From Adiantum capillus-veneris (Eukaryota > Streptophyta > Polypodiopsida > Polypodiales > Pteridaceae), in assembly GCA_014529385.2 (NCBI GenBank), contig CM043948.1:76556291-76620290 (forward strand): a DNA stretch of 64,000 nucleotides, written 5' to 3'. The notes beneath the pieces were generated by a model. It ran no database searches. It had not been told where the DNA came from and worked only from the letters and a program-made list of their open reading frames with translations. Positions 22,189-34,022 of this stretch are shown piece by piece. A program made the position numbers and the translations under genes. Within the stretch, counting starts at the first letter, position 1; the number at the start of each line of letters is the position of its first letter.

Positions 22189-24155
22189 TACTAATTGTGT
22201 CCCTAGCAGGTCAGTGATGACCCCTCCCATTACCTGTCAGCTTTAAAATATCAATTCTGCTATATTTTGACCTATTTTTGCTTAATTGGTAAATATCTTG
22301 TAAATATCTGGGAGACCTTTAGTAAAGTCTATGCTTAAATGATTATTGGAACCATTTAATTTTTCTTACTAATTTAATTTACATTGAATCTTCCAGAAGG
22401 ACTAGCGGGGTCAGATTTTGTCTGAATTTAAATTTGAAAATTTCTAGCCCAGGGTTTGTTGTGCTTAAGATTCCAAAAATACCATTTTTAATTGCTTTTG
22501 AAATAGTGCTTTACCTATTTGTAAGTCTAATGCTTTCTCCTAAAACTTTGAGTTCATCCCTTTGCAGCTACAAAGGGAGGAATCCCAACCCTCGAGCAAG
22601 TATTTCCGAGCGAACAAGTAACCGAGCGAGTACATAAAATAAAAAAGGCAAGATCAAAACCTCAATAGTTACTCTATAGAGGATAATGTGGCAAACTAAA
22701 TGCAAAAACAAACATAACCCTCCCCATGGGGTTTAACCTAGATGCGATGTATTTTTTGGAACCCCAAAAACATGGTGTGACAACCACGTGCTTAATATCA
22801 TGTAAGCCATCATTAATGAATTCCACACATCCGCTTGTTTGATTTTGTAGAATCCCAAAACACGTCATCTTACATTGACTTTGCAAAACCATTTTTGACA
22901 TCGACTTTGTAAACCCATTTTTTCCATCGATGAATGGGTGAGATCGAGAAAATTTCTAGCAGCCAAGGCAACAGATGATTGCTTTAATAATCTCTAGGCA
23001 AGGACTTGCATACCACGGGCATTGCTCGTCTTTGTCCCTTTAAGGTAGACATTACACTTAACACTCGAAATCATGGCCATTGCTACGTCTGCCGCAAAAG
23101 CTTCATATAGATAACCTTGTGGCCATGATCTGGTCCATAAATGGTTATGTCCCCAGTCATTCTCGACTACAGGCTTGCTCTAGATGGGTTATTGGGGTTC
23201 TAAATCATCCGAAACACTAAAATGCTTTACTGATCCTAACTTTTGAAGATACTAAAATCTATAAAAATATAAACCAATTTTTAAAATGTGAGATTCTTAA
23301 TTTTGAAGACGCTAAAATATTTCAAAAAATATTAAAAAATAAGAGACGTAGAACAAATTTTCTCTATTTTTTTATCATCAGAGAAAACCTATATTTATCA
23401 AGAAGCCATCAAAAATTAAACTAAAAGTGAGCCTAAAGTTGAGACTAGAGTTCTTACACAATTAGTTCCCCTACACCTCTTGACATGTGTTAATCAAAGA
23501 GGCAAGTGCCATCACCTGGCACGACTAATGCTATCACAGAGGTTGTAACTCCCCCATTTTTAAAGAGAAAACTACATCACCCTTAAAATAAGCTCCTATT
23601 TCCACACCAAAATTCTATAGAAATTTGATTAAATAGACTTGCCTGCAGATCGATGATCCCTACTATGATTGCCTTTTCGCTACACAAATGTGACTGAGAC
23701 AAAAGAGAGTGCTACTGCAAGAACCACGCGGACAACAAACATGCAATCTCCTTAAGTTTGGATTTTGGGTCGTTGCATTCTACTCATCCGCTCTTTAATG
23801 TGACGTTTGCAAGGAATTCAATAGAGTAGCTGCAATTTTCTAATTTCTGCGAGGAGCCAAAGCACAATTTAGGAGGAGATGATAGAATCCTATCCTCTGC
23901 ATGCACACTAGAAATGATGGTATCTTTGAAAGTGAGTATCAAAGTTGCATCTCTCTCCCTCATCACTATATCACACGGGCATGGTCAAATGGGATCAATG
24001 GTGGAGGAGGAAAAGGCGGGGGGCGTCAATCATGGACCGTCAGATCTGAGGTTGTCCCAAATTTATTAGTTTGCCCAAATTTACAAATTTTCCCCGAATT
24101 TACGAATCGGCCCACATTTACGATATGACATACTCAAATCCCCTATATTTCAACG
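22189..24155. other. No gene recognised
   Basis: AT-rich sequence that continues the pre-insertion flank of the copia element, then mixed sequence. Near 24,055-24,115 there are repeated CCAAATTTAC/CCGAATTTACG phrases that recur at 24,236-24,282, on both sides of the SINE-like head. Confidence 0.45.
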
Positions 24156-24160
24156 TACGC

Positions 24161-24230
24161 ATGAGGGTGTAGTGGTTAGTGCACATGGCTCGTGGTGGGG
24201 AGGTCAGGGGTTCAAGACACGGGGTGCAGA
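24161..24230 (+). repeat. tRNA-like SINE head (Pol III promoter boxes)
   Basis: TGTAGTGGTTAGTGCACATGG (24168-24188) resembles a tRNA D-arm and box A, and GGGGTTCAAGACACGG (about 24207-24222) resembles box B, 30-odd bases further on. This A-B spacing is that of tRNA-derived SINEs. The boundaries and tail are not clear. A degenerate tRNA gene is the alternative. Confidence 0.45.
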
Positions 24231-24358
24231 TCGACCCAAATTTACAAGCCTGCCCGAATTTACTTTTCTCCCCGAATTTACCAAGTGCGCATTTGATGGC
24301 CGAGATCACCTCAGCCGCGTCGATCCCATTTGAGCATGCCCATGCGAGATAGTGTGGA

Positions 24359-24487
<129 letters not shown>

Positions 24488-24489
24488 CA

Positions 24490-24850
24490 TGATGGAGCAA
24501 TTGTTCAAAGAATCACAAGCTCAAGCGAGATAAAAGCTTTAAAAGGGGTGCACTCGGTATGTCAAGGGTCAACACAAGCGCGCGCGCTCACACAAACACA
24601 CAAATCACGGACGCGTGCGCGGGCGACGATCAAATGTCATTGAAAGCGCGCAATGTCAAATTCGATGACAATGGACATTCTGCAGAAAAAAAACATGGGA
24701 GATAAGCGAGGGGGTGAGCAGGCGGGAGAAGAAGGAGACTGAGTCTCCATAGATGTTAACCACTGCCCCTAGCTACCCGTAGGACCGTGCACCGGCGTGC
24801 GGTCCTTGCTGTAATAATGTCCATTAAAAAAATGTGACTTAGCTTAATAT
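24490..24850. other. No gene recognised
   Basis: Sequence with GC-rich alternating CGCGCG patches (24,578-24,590). No coding features. Confidence 0.4.
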
Positions 24851-26685
24851 TGTGGTGTGTGTGGTTGAGTAGCTGGCTATGGCAGATTTAATCTATGAGC
24901 TTGGGTAGGAGTTCCTTGCTCTGTTCTCACCATCAACATGAACGTGTCTGCGTGGCACATCTTGCCAGTCTACCGATCTTATGTCTCTTGGCAAGATTGT
25001 ACACGATGACAAAGCTCTGTGTAGGGCAGTCGTGATCATTGCCTCCTTGTAGGTGAGTATTATCCAAGATCTTTCCATCTCCACTTTGCTTTTTGTAAGC
25101 GGGTCCCGCGACCCATATTCGACAGAGTCTGCTACCTCAAGGAAACTAGAGAATTCTACCATGTTGTTGAAACACGCATCTACTTTCAAGGACAGAATAC
25201 TAGGAGGAGATGGAAATTTGACACCGTTCACTTTGTCTCAGGAGGGTGCCGTCACTATTTGACACGGGCTTGAGTGAGAGGGGATTAATGACGGGCATGA
25301 GATCGGTGTTGCTTGGATAATGCAATGCATGCTCTTGTCCTTTGAAGGTAAAGAAAAGAAAACCAAGCTCAACATGGGGGAGACAAGTTATTAAAATTGT
25401 ATCCCCAACCCAACAATTGATACTTGCATTATTGTTTCCTGTCTACTTACCTCCTGCTTCAGATGAGCCGCTCCCATAGTTACGTACGTTCAACATTGAT
25501 CTTATACACACCAATTTATTGTCAGCACACCACAGTTGGCTTCAACTGCCATAGCTAGATTCCGAGCTCCTGCACCACAGTTCCTCACTACTTTAATTCT
25601 CTTTGACAAGCTGGCTGTGATGCCCCTATAATATTTGCTGCAACAATCTTTGCGTGTTCATCTACTGATGACATCAACGTGTACCAACACAGTAGCTACC
25701 ATCACCAAATGTTGTCATCCTGCTATTACAAGCTTTGCCTTGTTTCCATGGCTCTCGCTACGGCTTCCTTGACTCTTCTGCCTGCACATACGAAGGTGAA
25801 GAACATCTCCCAAGAAGGCAAAGTCTGCTACACCAAAAGAGAAACTTGAAACGTGCTCATCCCAACTATCTTTATATGCATGAGCTCCGAGTCCATTGCT
25901 GCACTGAAGGAGAGGACTGTTTCCAGTCAATATGCCTTGTTGGCTATTAATCTGTGGGGTTACGGGTGCTTGGCCGTGGGTTGTTCCAATGTTGTGGTGA
26001 TGGTAACTCCTTGTTTCACACTCAATACCCGTTCTCAACTCGAGTGAAAGAGGCTACCAATTCATCTACAAAAGGATGTCAAAGCAATCATTTGTTCTGA
26101 AAACCAAGTTTATTAAATTCCCCTCATTTAGTTTTTCTCAGTTTTCATCATGTTCCATTTGGCATTTTTCCTTAACTCTTAGCAGTAGTTTGTGCATAAT
26201 AAAACTCACTGAAACCTTTATGGAGATGGATGTGTGTCACAAATATATCGTGCCCAGCCCTCAACTCGTCCTTACTTGTCTTTTCCATCACATTGGGATA
26301 GCGTCCTAACGTTTGCATAAGCAAGATGTATGAGTTCCATGCCCAAATGATGTTCGGCATGATGTCTAGTCTAGCCCCCGAGTTCAGTCTTGTAGTCCCT
26401 AAGCTCTTGTAAGATCACTCCCCCCACATGAGGCGTTGGAGTTGATACAATCCCTTCACCCCTGTCGAGTCCCTTCTCAATCCAAATTTGTAAAAAAGAT
26501 GTCCATCTTTTTCTTCCTTAAGGGGGGAGGTGTGATGTGCGTGGGTGTGTATCCGGACAGGGAGTGGTGTGAACCTCCCATGTATATGCCAAGAAGGTTG
26601 TTGTAGTGCTTGTGATATCGATATAAGGAGCTGCTCTCATATGCAAGGGACATGCTCATTCTGGTTCTATCATGTGTACTTCACA
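24851..26685 (+). mobile_element. Possible second copy of the short-LTR element, badly eroded
   Basis: The right part is convincing: polypurine tract AGGGGGGAGG (26521-26530) directly followed by a 155-bp LTR-like block (26531-26685). The left start is only suggested by TGTGGTGTGTGTGG at 24851, which resembles the LTR start but diverges after about 25 bases. The interior has no retrotransposon genes. Left boundary uncertain. Confidence 0.35.
26531..26685 (+). repeat. LTR related to those of the 11.4-14.9 kb element
   Basis: It begins TGTGATGTGCG, ends GTACTTCACA, is 155 bp long (157 in the relative), and shares GATATAAGGAGCTGC-type core and TGTGAACCT phrases (here TCGATATAAGGAGCTGCTC). A G-rich polypurine tract sits directly upstream. 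Confidence 0.65.
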
Positions 26686-27720
26686 TAATTGTGTCATTTT
26701 CAATTTCAAAATGCCAGGTGAGGAGAAATTCCATCCCAAACTAGAGGAAAATAGTGAAAAAAAAGAAAAAAAATAACCTAATGCTTTAAAATTTCCTCTT
26801 GGCAAGGTCAAGAAAAGTAATTTTGTATGTTTGGGAAAATGGTATTTTTTGAACACTCCATTGGACTGCAGGACTGCTATTGGATTGCACGTCGATGTGC
26901 GATCCTTGCTATAGATCTCTGTTTTTTTAAAGGCAAGTTCAAAATCTAAAGATTAAAAAACATTGGACTCGTGAGCAATTTTGTCAAGTTTTGAAAAAAA
27001 AAATCGCAGAGTTGTTGGTAGTGGACTGCACACCGACGTGTGGTCCTTGGTGTAGGATTTGATTCCGTAAAATACAAACCAAAAGCACGCTAGAGCACCC
27101 ATAGATTCCAGATATCCCCATTAACAATTCCACTGTCATGCGCTTTGTACAGCTTCCCGATCGCTCTCCTCTTTCTCTCCTCGGCATATGGCCTTCACAG
27201 TGCTGCTTGACGGGCCTATGTTGCAAATTTTCTATACGTCTTCTATTTGGCACTCTGTCATGTGCAAGAGGTAGTAGGCGGCCCTCTTTCCACATGCAAT
27301 TCCTCTCCCCTCTAGTTTGCATTGTAGGGGTCCAACCCCAGTTATCGCACCATTGCAAAGTGTCGAAACTCTCACCCAAAGCCAGTTGTGCACTCAGCTC
27401 TCACCCCAGCATTGCAAGGCCTTCCTTGATCCCTTCAATGAAGCATGTCACACACACTCTTAGTCACCCAGCTACACACACCCTCACATGCCAATATCAC
27501 CAGCCAACCGTTTAACTTGGTTTGTCTTAACACATGTAGACCAATTCTTTATGCGTATTGGCACACCACAAAAATCTACTAGCACACACACACACACACA
27601 CACACACTCTTAGGCCCCTGTCACACTAGGACATGTGGCCACACCACTTTTTTGAAGGCGGCCAAGCTAATGTAGTCACATTGGGTCATTACTTAAACAA
27701 TGCCCATATTTTTTAATGAA
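26686..27720. other. No gene recognised; (CA)n at 27581-27606
   Basis: Non-coding mixed sequence. A phrase of the type GGACTGC-ACRYCGAYGTG-GGTCCTTG (around 26,870 and 27,020) recurs and resembles one near 24,790, so it may belong to a dispersed repeat. Confidence 0.4.
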
Positions 27721-27729
27721 TTAGTTGTA

Positions 27730-27785
27730 ATTAGTGGTAGAGCGTCCGCGTTTCATGTTGACGAGCAGAGTCAAGACTTATAGTC
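27730..27785 (+). repeat. tRNA-like SINE head
   Basis: TTAGTGGTAGAGCGTCCGCG is close to the consensus tRNA box A region (TAGTGGTAGAGCG). A box B-like GAGTCAAGACTT follows about 30 bases later. The second box is weak; no clear tail. Confidence 0.4.
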
Positions 27786-27921
27786 TTCTTTCGCGCACTC
27801 ACTTTTTGCAATTGGCTATTTCACTCACAAGTTGTCTTGCCTCTCTTGCTCGGTTTTTAGTTCACTCGAGAAATCTCGCTCGGGCTATGGTAAGACTCCT
27901 AGAAAGGTGGAGACCTTACAA

Positions 27922-28733
27922 CCATTTCGGCCATATCTCCCAAACCTTAGCTCCAAAAATTATATTAAAAAATAGGGGCCCAAATATCAGCTCAATGCCT
28001 ACAACTTTGCTGTTGAAAACTTTTTCCAATTCGGAATAGACAAAGTAGAGAAAAATCTCACAAAAATATGTGTCCGTCTTTTCCCTTCCAAAAGTCTTTG
28101 AGGTGGTCCCTCTTGACTTCATGTGCAAGCCTTGTGTTCACAAGTGAATTATGCTTGAATTTGATAATATTTTTTCTACTCCAACTCAATAATGCGTAAG
28201 ATTCTCCTCCCTTTCACTATTGACTTACTCTTCACCTGTAGAGACCGGTAGGTAGTGACCGTCGGGAAGAATTAGACATAGGGTTTGTTTCTACCTCTCC
28301 TTATTCCTGGGGAGGGCGCGGGGGAGGGGGGGGGGGGGGGGGGGAGGGAGATATGGTAGAGATCCATCCTCAAATGCACTCTAGACGTCGAGAAAGTATG
28401 GCTCGAATACTCTGTTGTAGTCTCCGTCAATACTGTGTAGCTTCTCTCCTCAATCGCGATCGTCTAGATCTCCCTAGCTCCAATGCTCGGTCTATGAGAA
28501 TGCGAGTAGTGGTAGTATGAGTGTGGGTAGAGCTCTACAATGATGGTTTCTCCTTTGGGTGTCCAATATCTAGTGTAAAATCCCCAGCTCACCTTAGTAA
28601 AGTGTCTCTATGCCATATCCAAATGTGTCAAAACCATAGCTATGTGCAAAATAAATACATAGGTTTTTTTGTGATTTTCATGCAGCAAGTGCATACCAAG
28701 AGAGAGATGGAAAAAATTGAAAAACGACCCTCA
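27922..28733 (-). repeat. 3' LTR of the gypsy element, truncated
   Basis: Matches 36253-36786 (shared CCAAAAATTAT, TCAGCTCAATGCCTACAAC, GTGATTTTCATGC) but holds an extra block of about 300 bp (28311-28612) containing a poly-G run. It starts exactly where the other LTR changes module, so the remaining 1.2 kb is missing. Confidence 0.7.
28326..28350. repeat. Poly-G tract
   Basis: About 19 Gs in a row followed by AGGGAG, within the block that distinguishes the left LTR from the right one. Confidence 0.9.
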
Positions 28734-28737
28734 CTAG

Positions 28738-28747
28738 CCCTCCCCCT
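28738..28747 (-). promoter_or_regulatory. Polypurine tract of the gypsy element
   Basis: On the minus strand AGGGGGAGGG lies 4 bases before the LTR start TGAGGGTCG and 15 bases after the pol stop. Confidence 0.65.
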
Positions 28748-28761
28748 GAAGCTAGAGGCAT

Positions 28762-30018
28762 TTATGTCTCTAGCTCTGTACTTGATTCTTCTTCAGTTGA
28801 GGTGGAGGAGTCTCCCTCCTCAGGGATTTCCATCATAGGTGCTTGATCAAACCTCAAAAAGTACTGCTTCAACCTCCATCGATTGACACGTGTTTTGTGG
28901 AGTCTACCATCTGCATCCATCAATCGGTAACTGTCATTGTTGTAGCGCTTTCTAATGACAAATGGTCTCTCCCATCTGGGTGAAAACTTTTTATCCTTCA
29001 TAGTTCCAAACCCGTTATCATACCTTAGGACCAACATACCTTTCTTGAGACATTTTGCCCTAAGTCCCTTGTTGAAGGTAAGTCGACGTTGCTCTACCTG
29101 TGCTGCATAATAGCTGATAGCATCTTCTTTGTCTAGTTGAAGCCTCTCTAGATCAAGAATGTGGTTTTGAAGATGAGCATTAGGGAGTTCAATCTACCTA
29201 GCTAGCACCCTGAGACTAGCCAATTGTACTTCAATGGGTAAAATGGCCTCCTTACCATACACCAAGTGATATGGTGTGAACCCAAGGAATGTGCGAAATG
29301 AAGTGTGATAAGCCCAAAGTGCAGCCATAAGATGCTTGTCCCAATCACTTTTGTGATTGTTTACATGTTTAGTGTTGATCTTGCAAATCATACCATTGAC
29401 CTTTTCCACCAAAACGTTGCATTGTGGGTATTAGGGATTTGAGTGTCATCGTGAGATACCCAGATTCTCCATCAGCTCTCCTACCAGGTCTCCTCTAAAA
29501 CATGGTCCCCTGTCAGAAACTATTCAAAGAGGAGTGCCAAAACGGCAACAAATGTTTTCAAATACAAACTTAGCCACTTACTTGGTTGTAATCCGGGTGG
29601 TAGCAACTGCTTCAGCCCACCTGGTCATATAGTCCACACCCATGATGATATACAATCTACTTGATTGGCTCCTTGGCAAAGGCCCAATGGCATCAATTTT
29701 CCATTTCTCAAATGGTCCATATGAGATTACAGGAGTCTATGGCTCATATGTGAGCCTCCTATCATCAGCCTTCTGGTAGTCTTTGCATGTTTTGCACCAG
29801 GGATGCACATCTCTCTAGAAACTAGGCCACACAAACCTGGTTTGTAGAACCTTCCTATTTGTGATGGCAAGTGCAAAGTTCCCTCCACAAACACCATCAT
29901 GGCAACTTGAAATTATTTTTGTGATTTCTCTAGAGAGAGGTACAAGTCTAAGAATTTGATCCTTACCCTTGCAATAGAGGTCGTCATTGATAAGGCGGTA
30001 TTTTGTTGCCTTGCGCAC
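28762..30018 (-). pseudogene. Gypsy integrase remnant
   Basis: Reading leftward, 30018-29815 holds the H2C2 zinc-binding region (SCHDGVCGGNFALAITNRKV). Degraded core sequence follows. 29412-29194 holds the late core (WDKHLMAALWAYHTSFRT and GFTPYHLVYGKEAILPIE), the usual region after the catalytic E. 29037-28762 holds the C-terminal part (SPRWERPFVIRKRYNN and LMDADGRLHKTRVN) and ends in an acidic tail. The pieces are in different frames. The protein would insert element cDNA into the genome. Confidence 0.8.
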
Positions 30019-30060
30019 AAGCCACTGCTTTTGTCCCTTAGTAAGATCTTTAGGACACTC

Positions 30061-30590
30061 TCATGTGTCCAAGAAACTCATAATGTCAGGCATAGCATCG
30101 CTACCTTGGAAGAGAGGCAGCTTCAACTTGATAGCACCCACAACTAGAACATCTTGTAGCTTCTCTCTAGCTAGAGCATCTGCTTCTTGATTTTCTGCTT
30201 GAGAGACATGATGTAATTGTATAAATTGAAACTTCCCTAAAAGTTCCTTAACTTTGTGCAAATGGCCTAGCAATCTATGATTTTTACAAGCCCAAGTTCC
30301 TTGTATTTTTTTTATTAAAAGCATGGCATCACCAAATACATTTAATCATTGGATACCTTATGTCACACACCACTCTAACCCAAGAGTTAAGGCTGCATAT
30401 TCTGCCTCATTGTTGGAGCGGGAATCCAAGAGATGCCAATGGAGAATACCTTTTCCCTTTGCTCATTGAAGATGACAATGCCCGTTGCAAGTTTTTCCAC
30501 TTTTCTCTTATAGGCGCCATCAAAGAAAAGAGAGTGAGCCCTCTCTATCTTAGGGACTTCCAACATGGGTGTTACTTGTTTGTTTGTCAT
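30061..30590 (-). pseudogene. Second (archaeal-type) RNase H domain of the gypsy element
   Basis: 30590-30387 contains AHSLFFDGAYKRK, the first catalytic aspartate motif of the additional RNase H found in Tat elements, then GIVIFNEQREKVFS. 30324-30061 contains the end of the fold, LLGKFQFIQLHHVSQAEN followed by QEADALA, the last conserved N-x-x-AD motif. A frameshift separates them. Its position after the normal RNase H and before integrase matches Tat elements. Confidence 0.7.
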
Positions 30591-30743
30591 TTGTCTTGAT
30601 CTTCAACTTCTTTTCATAGTGGCGATGAGTGAGAATGCCTCCTAGACTAGCTCTTGTGGAGCTCTCCACTTGCATTGTGTAGTCAAACTCTTGCAACCTT
30701 GTGATCCATTTGGAAATCCTAGAAGAAACATCCATGTGCTGCA

Positions 30744-32237
30744 TTACATAAGGAAATACTTCTTCCATTTTAAGATCATGAATGGTCTAGACAATAAATA
30801 AGAGTGAAATTTGGTGGTAGCAAACATTAATGCAAGCACCATGTGCTCCACTGCCATATATTCCTTTCTTGATGGAGTCATCATGCGACTAGAGAAGTAG
30901 ATAGGATGCATGAAAGAAGTTTGAGGATCCTTTTGCATCAATACCACCCCAAGCATGTCATTGCTCACACTAGGGTGTACATAAAATGGCTCATACCACT
31001 TTGGAGGTGCAATGGTGGGAAGTGAGGCTAGAATTTGTTTTACATCATTAAATTGTTGTTCGTTTTCTTCACTCCAAGTGAAGGGTAACTTGTTGTAAAG
31101 GGAGAATCGCTTGAGAGAGCAGGTGAATAAACCTACTCAAATACCTCACCTTTTGAAGAAAAGAGACCAACTGCTTTGTTGTGGTGGGAGAGGTCAAAGC
31201 CACCAAGGCTTGAACCTTGCTTGGGTCGCACTTGGCAGAGATCACATGGACAAGAAGAGTAACCTTGCTTTCACCAATGTGGCATTTCTCCACATTGAGT
31301 TGGCCACCCAAAGTTTGCGGCCTAGCCAGACCTTCATAAACTTTCTCCAAGTGAAGAGAGCGGGAGCTATAGATAAAAAAGTCATCAATAAAAACAAAGA
31401 TTGATTTTCCAAATAATGGCTGCAAAAGAAATGTCACATAGCGCTAAAAAGTGATTGGAGCATTGGTGAGAGAAAAAGGCATAACTCTGTAAAAGAAAAA
31501 CATCCCCATGGTGTGATGAAGGTTGTCTTCTTTTGATCTTCTTCGGCGATACTAATTTGGAAGTAGCCTGAGTAGCCATCACATACCATGTAGCGCTCAT
31601 GTCCTACTACCTCATTGAGAATTTCATCTTGAAAAGGAAGAGGAAAATGGTCCCTCTTTGTGGTTGCATTAAGGGGCTTGTAATCAACACAAACCCTCCA
31701 CTCACCATTCTTCTTTGGTGTGACTACCACTCGAGAAACCCACTCTGAGTCTTCAACAGGATAGATGAAACCTACTTCTAGGAGTTTCCTAACCTCTTTG
31801 AGCAAGGCGTCTTGTTGAATTACTCCTAGCTGCCTGAGCTTCTGCACTACAAGTTTACTTCCCTCCTTAAGCTTAATGTGATGTTGAACTACTGTGATGC
31901 CAGTGATTTTATCATATTCATTAATGAACAATGTGGAAAAATTACTTAGCATCATCAAAATATAATCTTCACGCTCCTTCCCACACAACTCACTAGAGAG
32001 CATTCGATGTAGCTTACTTGCTTCTACCAAAGGTTGTATACCTAGTGTCTCCCCTTGGTTTGATGATGAGACATCAGGTTGCTCCATCTTCTTAGGGTCC
32101 TTGAGAATGACCCCCATCATCTCAATTCTATTGTCGCTTTGTTCAGTTACTATTGACTCCTCCTCTGAAGTGGTTGAAGAGTCGCTACTAGAAAACTCAT
32201 CCATAGAGGTTTCTAGATCCATGTGCGTTGTGGACAT
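30744..32237 (-). pseudogene. Gypsy reverse transcriptase and first RNase H remnant
   Basis: 32237-31434 begins with an acidic Ser/Thr-rich linker and enters RT: LLEVGFIYPVEDSEWVS, VVVTPKKNGEWRVCVDYKPLN, then RDHFPLPFQDEIL and the GYSGYFQI motif. 31437-31069 carries FVFIDDFFIYSS (FIDD for YxDD; both aspartates kept) and the RT thumb. 30968-30744 begins RNase H (HPIYFSSRMM, YMAVEHMVLALMFA). A frame change separates the RT pieces just after LCLFLSPML. Confidence 0.85.
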
Positions 32238-33366
32238 GTCTTCATGTCGTAAATTATTGGCTTCCCTTTGGAATCCTTCATTTGGATTATGCCGGTGTCC
32301 CAGTCCTGCTTAGCTCTCATATCCATAAGCCAAGTCCTCCCTAGAATGATAGGATAGCCCTCCCCTTTGTGTGGCATGACAAAGATGTCCACATCTACCT
32401 CCATGCTATACGCCTTTATCCTAACTGCATTTATAACACCAACACATTGAACTTTTACATTATTTTCCATTTTGGCTTAGCATGGTGCCGGCCTACTCAC
32501 CTTTAAACCCAAACGGTGCATCATTTTTTCACTCATGATGCATATTTGTGCACCACCATCAATGTAGATATTGGAGATGTGTTTCCCTTTGATGTGAGCA
32601 TCCATCACTAGTAGTATGTCATCTAGATTCCTCCCATAGATGGCCCCAACTATCTTCGGCCTTGGTCGTCTCGTGCTAACCATCTTTATCCATTGTCTCC
32701 TCACCCTAGATGCTAGATAAAGTAACTGAGGCCAGGTGATTTTTGGGCCCTGCACAGAAACATCTTGAACTAAATCATATGGTTTAGAACATTCACCCAA
32801 AGAGAAATCTACAATGTCAATTTTACATCGTGACTTGGATGGATTTTTGCTAGATTCCCCTTTAGCTTTCCTCTTTTCTTCCTTTTGGGAAAATTCACCA
32901 TGCCTAGCGCGCTTTACCCCCATGGCATCTACTCCTTTAAACTTGGTCTTACCTTTTGCCACTCCCTTGATATCCTCCTCCACTTTCTCCTTTCCCTTAC
33001 CTTCAAGACTGATGACACTTACTGCCTGATTGCCAACTAGTGGTGGGAGTAAGGGTGGAATGAGAGGTTGTGGTGGTGGTGGTGGTGGATGTGGTTGAAT
33101 GGGTGGTTGTAGGATTTGCACCAGTGGTGCTTGTTGTGGTGCTCTCGATGGTGGTGGTCTTGCTCTTGGTGGTGAAACGTGGTTTTGTCTGGCTCCTTTG
33201 TTGAAATTATGACTCCTTGGGTGTGGGCAATAATACATACCATGGCCATCCTCCCCACAATTGTAGCAGTTGTATTATTGTTTTTGCCTTCGTTTTCCTC
33301 TCTCTTGCTCTTGGTTGCAGTTGTGGGCATGCCCTTGTTGCACCAAATGCATAGATAGATTCTCAA
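32213..33366 (-). pseudogene. Gag C-terminus and protease of the gypsy element
   Basis: Around 33280-33225 the minus strand encodes a CCHC knuckle (CYNCGEDGHGMYYC). The 33238-32477 frame then runs through a proline-rich and a lysine-rich region into the protease active site IYIDGGAQICIM (near 32560); the motif is DGG rather than D(T/S)G. The next frame, 32470-32213, continues the protease fold with YPIILGRTWL. The plus-strand gypsy remnant at 60.5 kb has the matching YIDAGAQVCVI, so this variant active site is shared by related families. Confidence 0.75.
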
Positions 33367-34022
33367 GATGAGTAGTGATGCGACTCAACGGGTCTTGCTG
33401 CTCTTCTAATGCCTCTTGTGGTTGGGTTCTCTGAGTGGCTGTTGCAGTCACTAGGGTTAGTCAAACTAAGCTTGATTCCTCTGACTCGTTGACTCTTGCT
33501 TGCATCCGGAGATTCTTGTCTTTAAGGAGGGCTACTTCCACTTCCAATTCATACATTGCAAGGAATCTCCCCTTCACCTTCTCTTTAAGCGGCGACCACA
33601 GTCCAGCAAAATGAAACGGTTCTTCTTCAAGAAATTAGGTGCTCCTTCACCTTCCTCCAATGAGGCAACCCATCCCTCCCACAAATCCACAAACTTGGAT
33701 TTGTAAGTGGCATACTCTAGCAGACCTCCCTGCTTTAACTCTATCAGCAGGCAACTGCCATAACTTTTCTGAGTTTGTGCCTCCACTAAACGTCTTCACA
33801 AAGGAAGCACGTAGTAAGTCCCATGCATCCTTGATAGCTTGGGTAAAATCATTGTACCAAGAGTTGGCCTCTACTTCCATCAGTAGAGGAAAGATTCATA
33901 GCCGTGAGGCATCGTCATCCTTATTGGAAACCACACAAGTGATGTCAAAGTTATTCAAAAAATCGATGATGATGTCTTCTCCCTTCTTACCACTAAATGT
34001 GGGAAAAGAGACACTTACCATG
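33367..34022 (-). pseudogene. Gag of the gypsy element, broken
   Basis: Gag starts at the minus-strand ATG at 34022-34020 (MVSVSFPTFSGKK) and soon meets a stop after DDDASRL. The capsid region continues in frame (MEVEANSWYNDFTQAIKDAW, then ASFVKTFSGG) to about 33.75 kb, where the frame is lost. The retrotransposon-gag pattern (a W-hydrophobic-N/D segment followed by W-x(4)-F) supports the call. The leader upstream on this strand, 34.02-35.06 kb, is non-coding. Confidence 0.65.
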
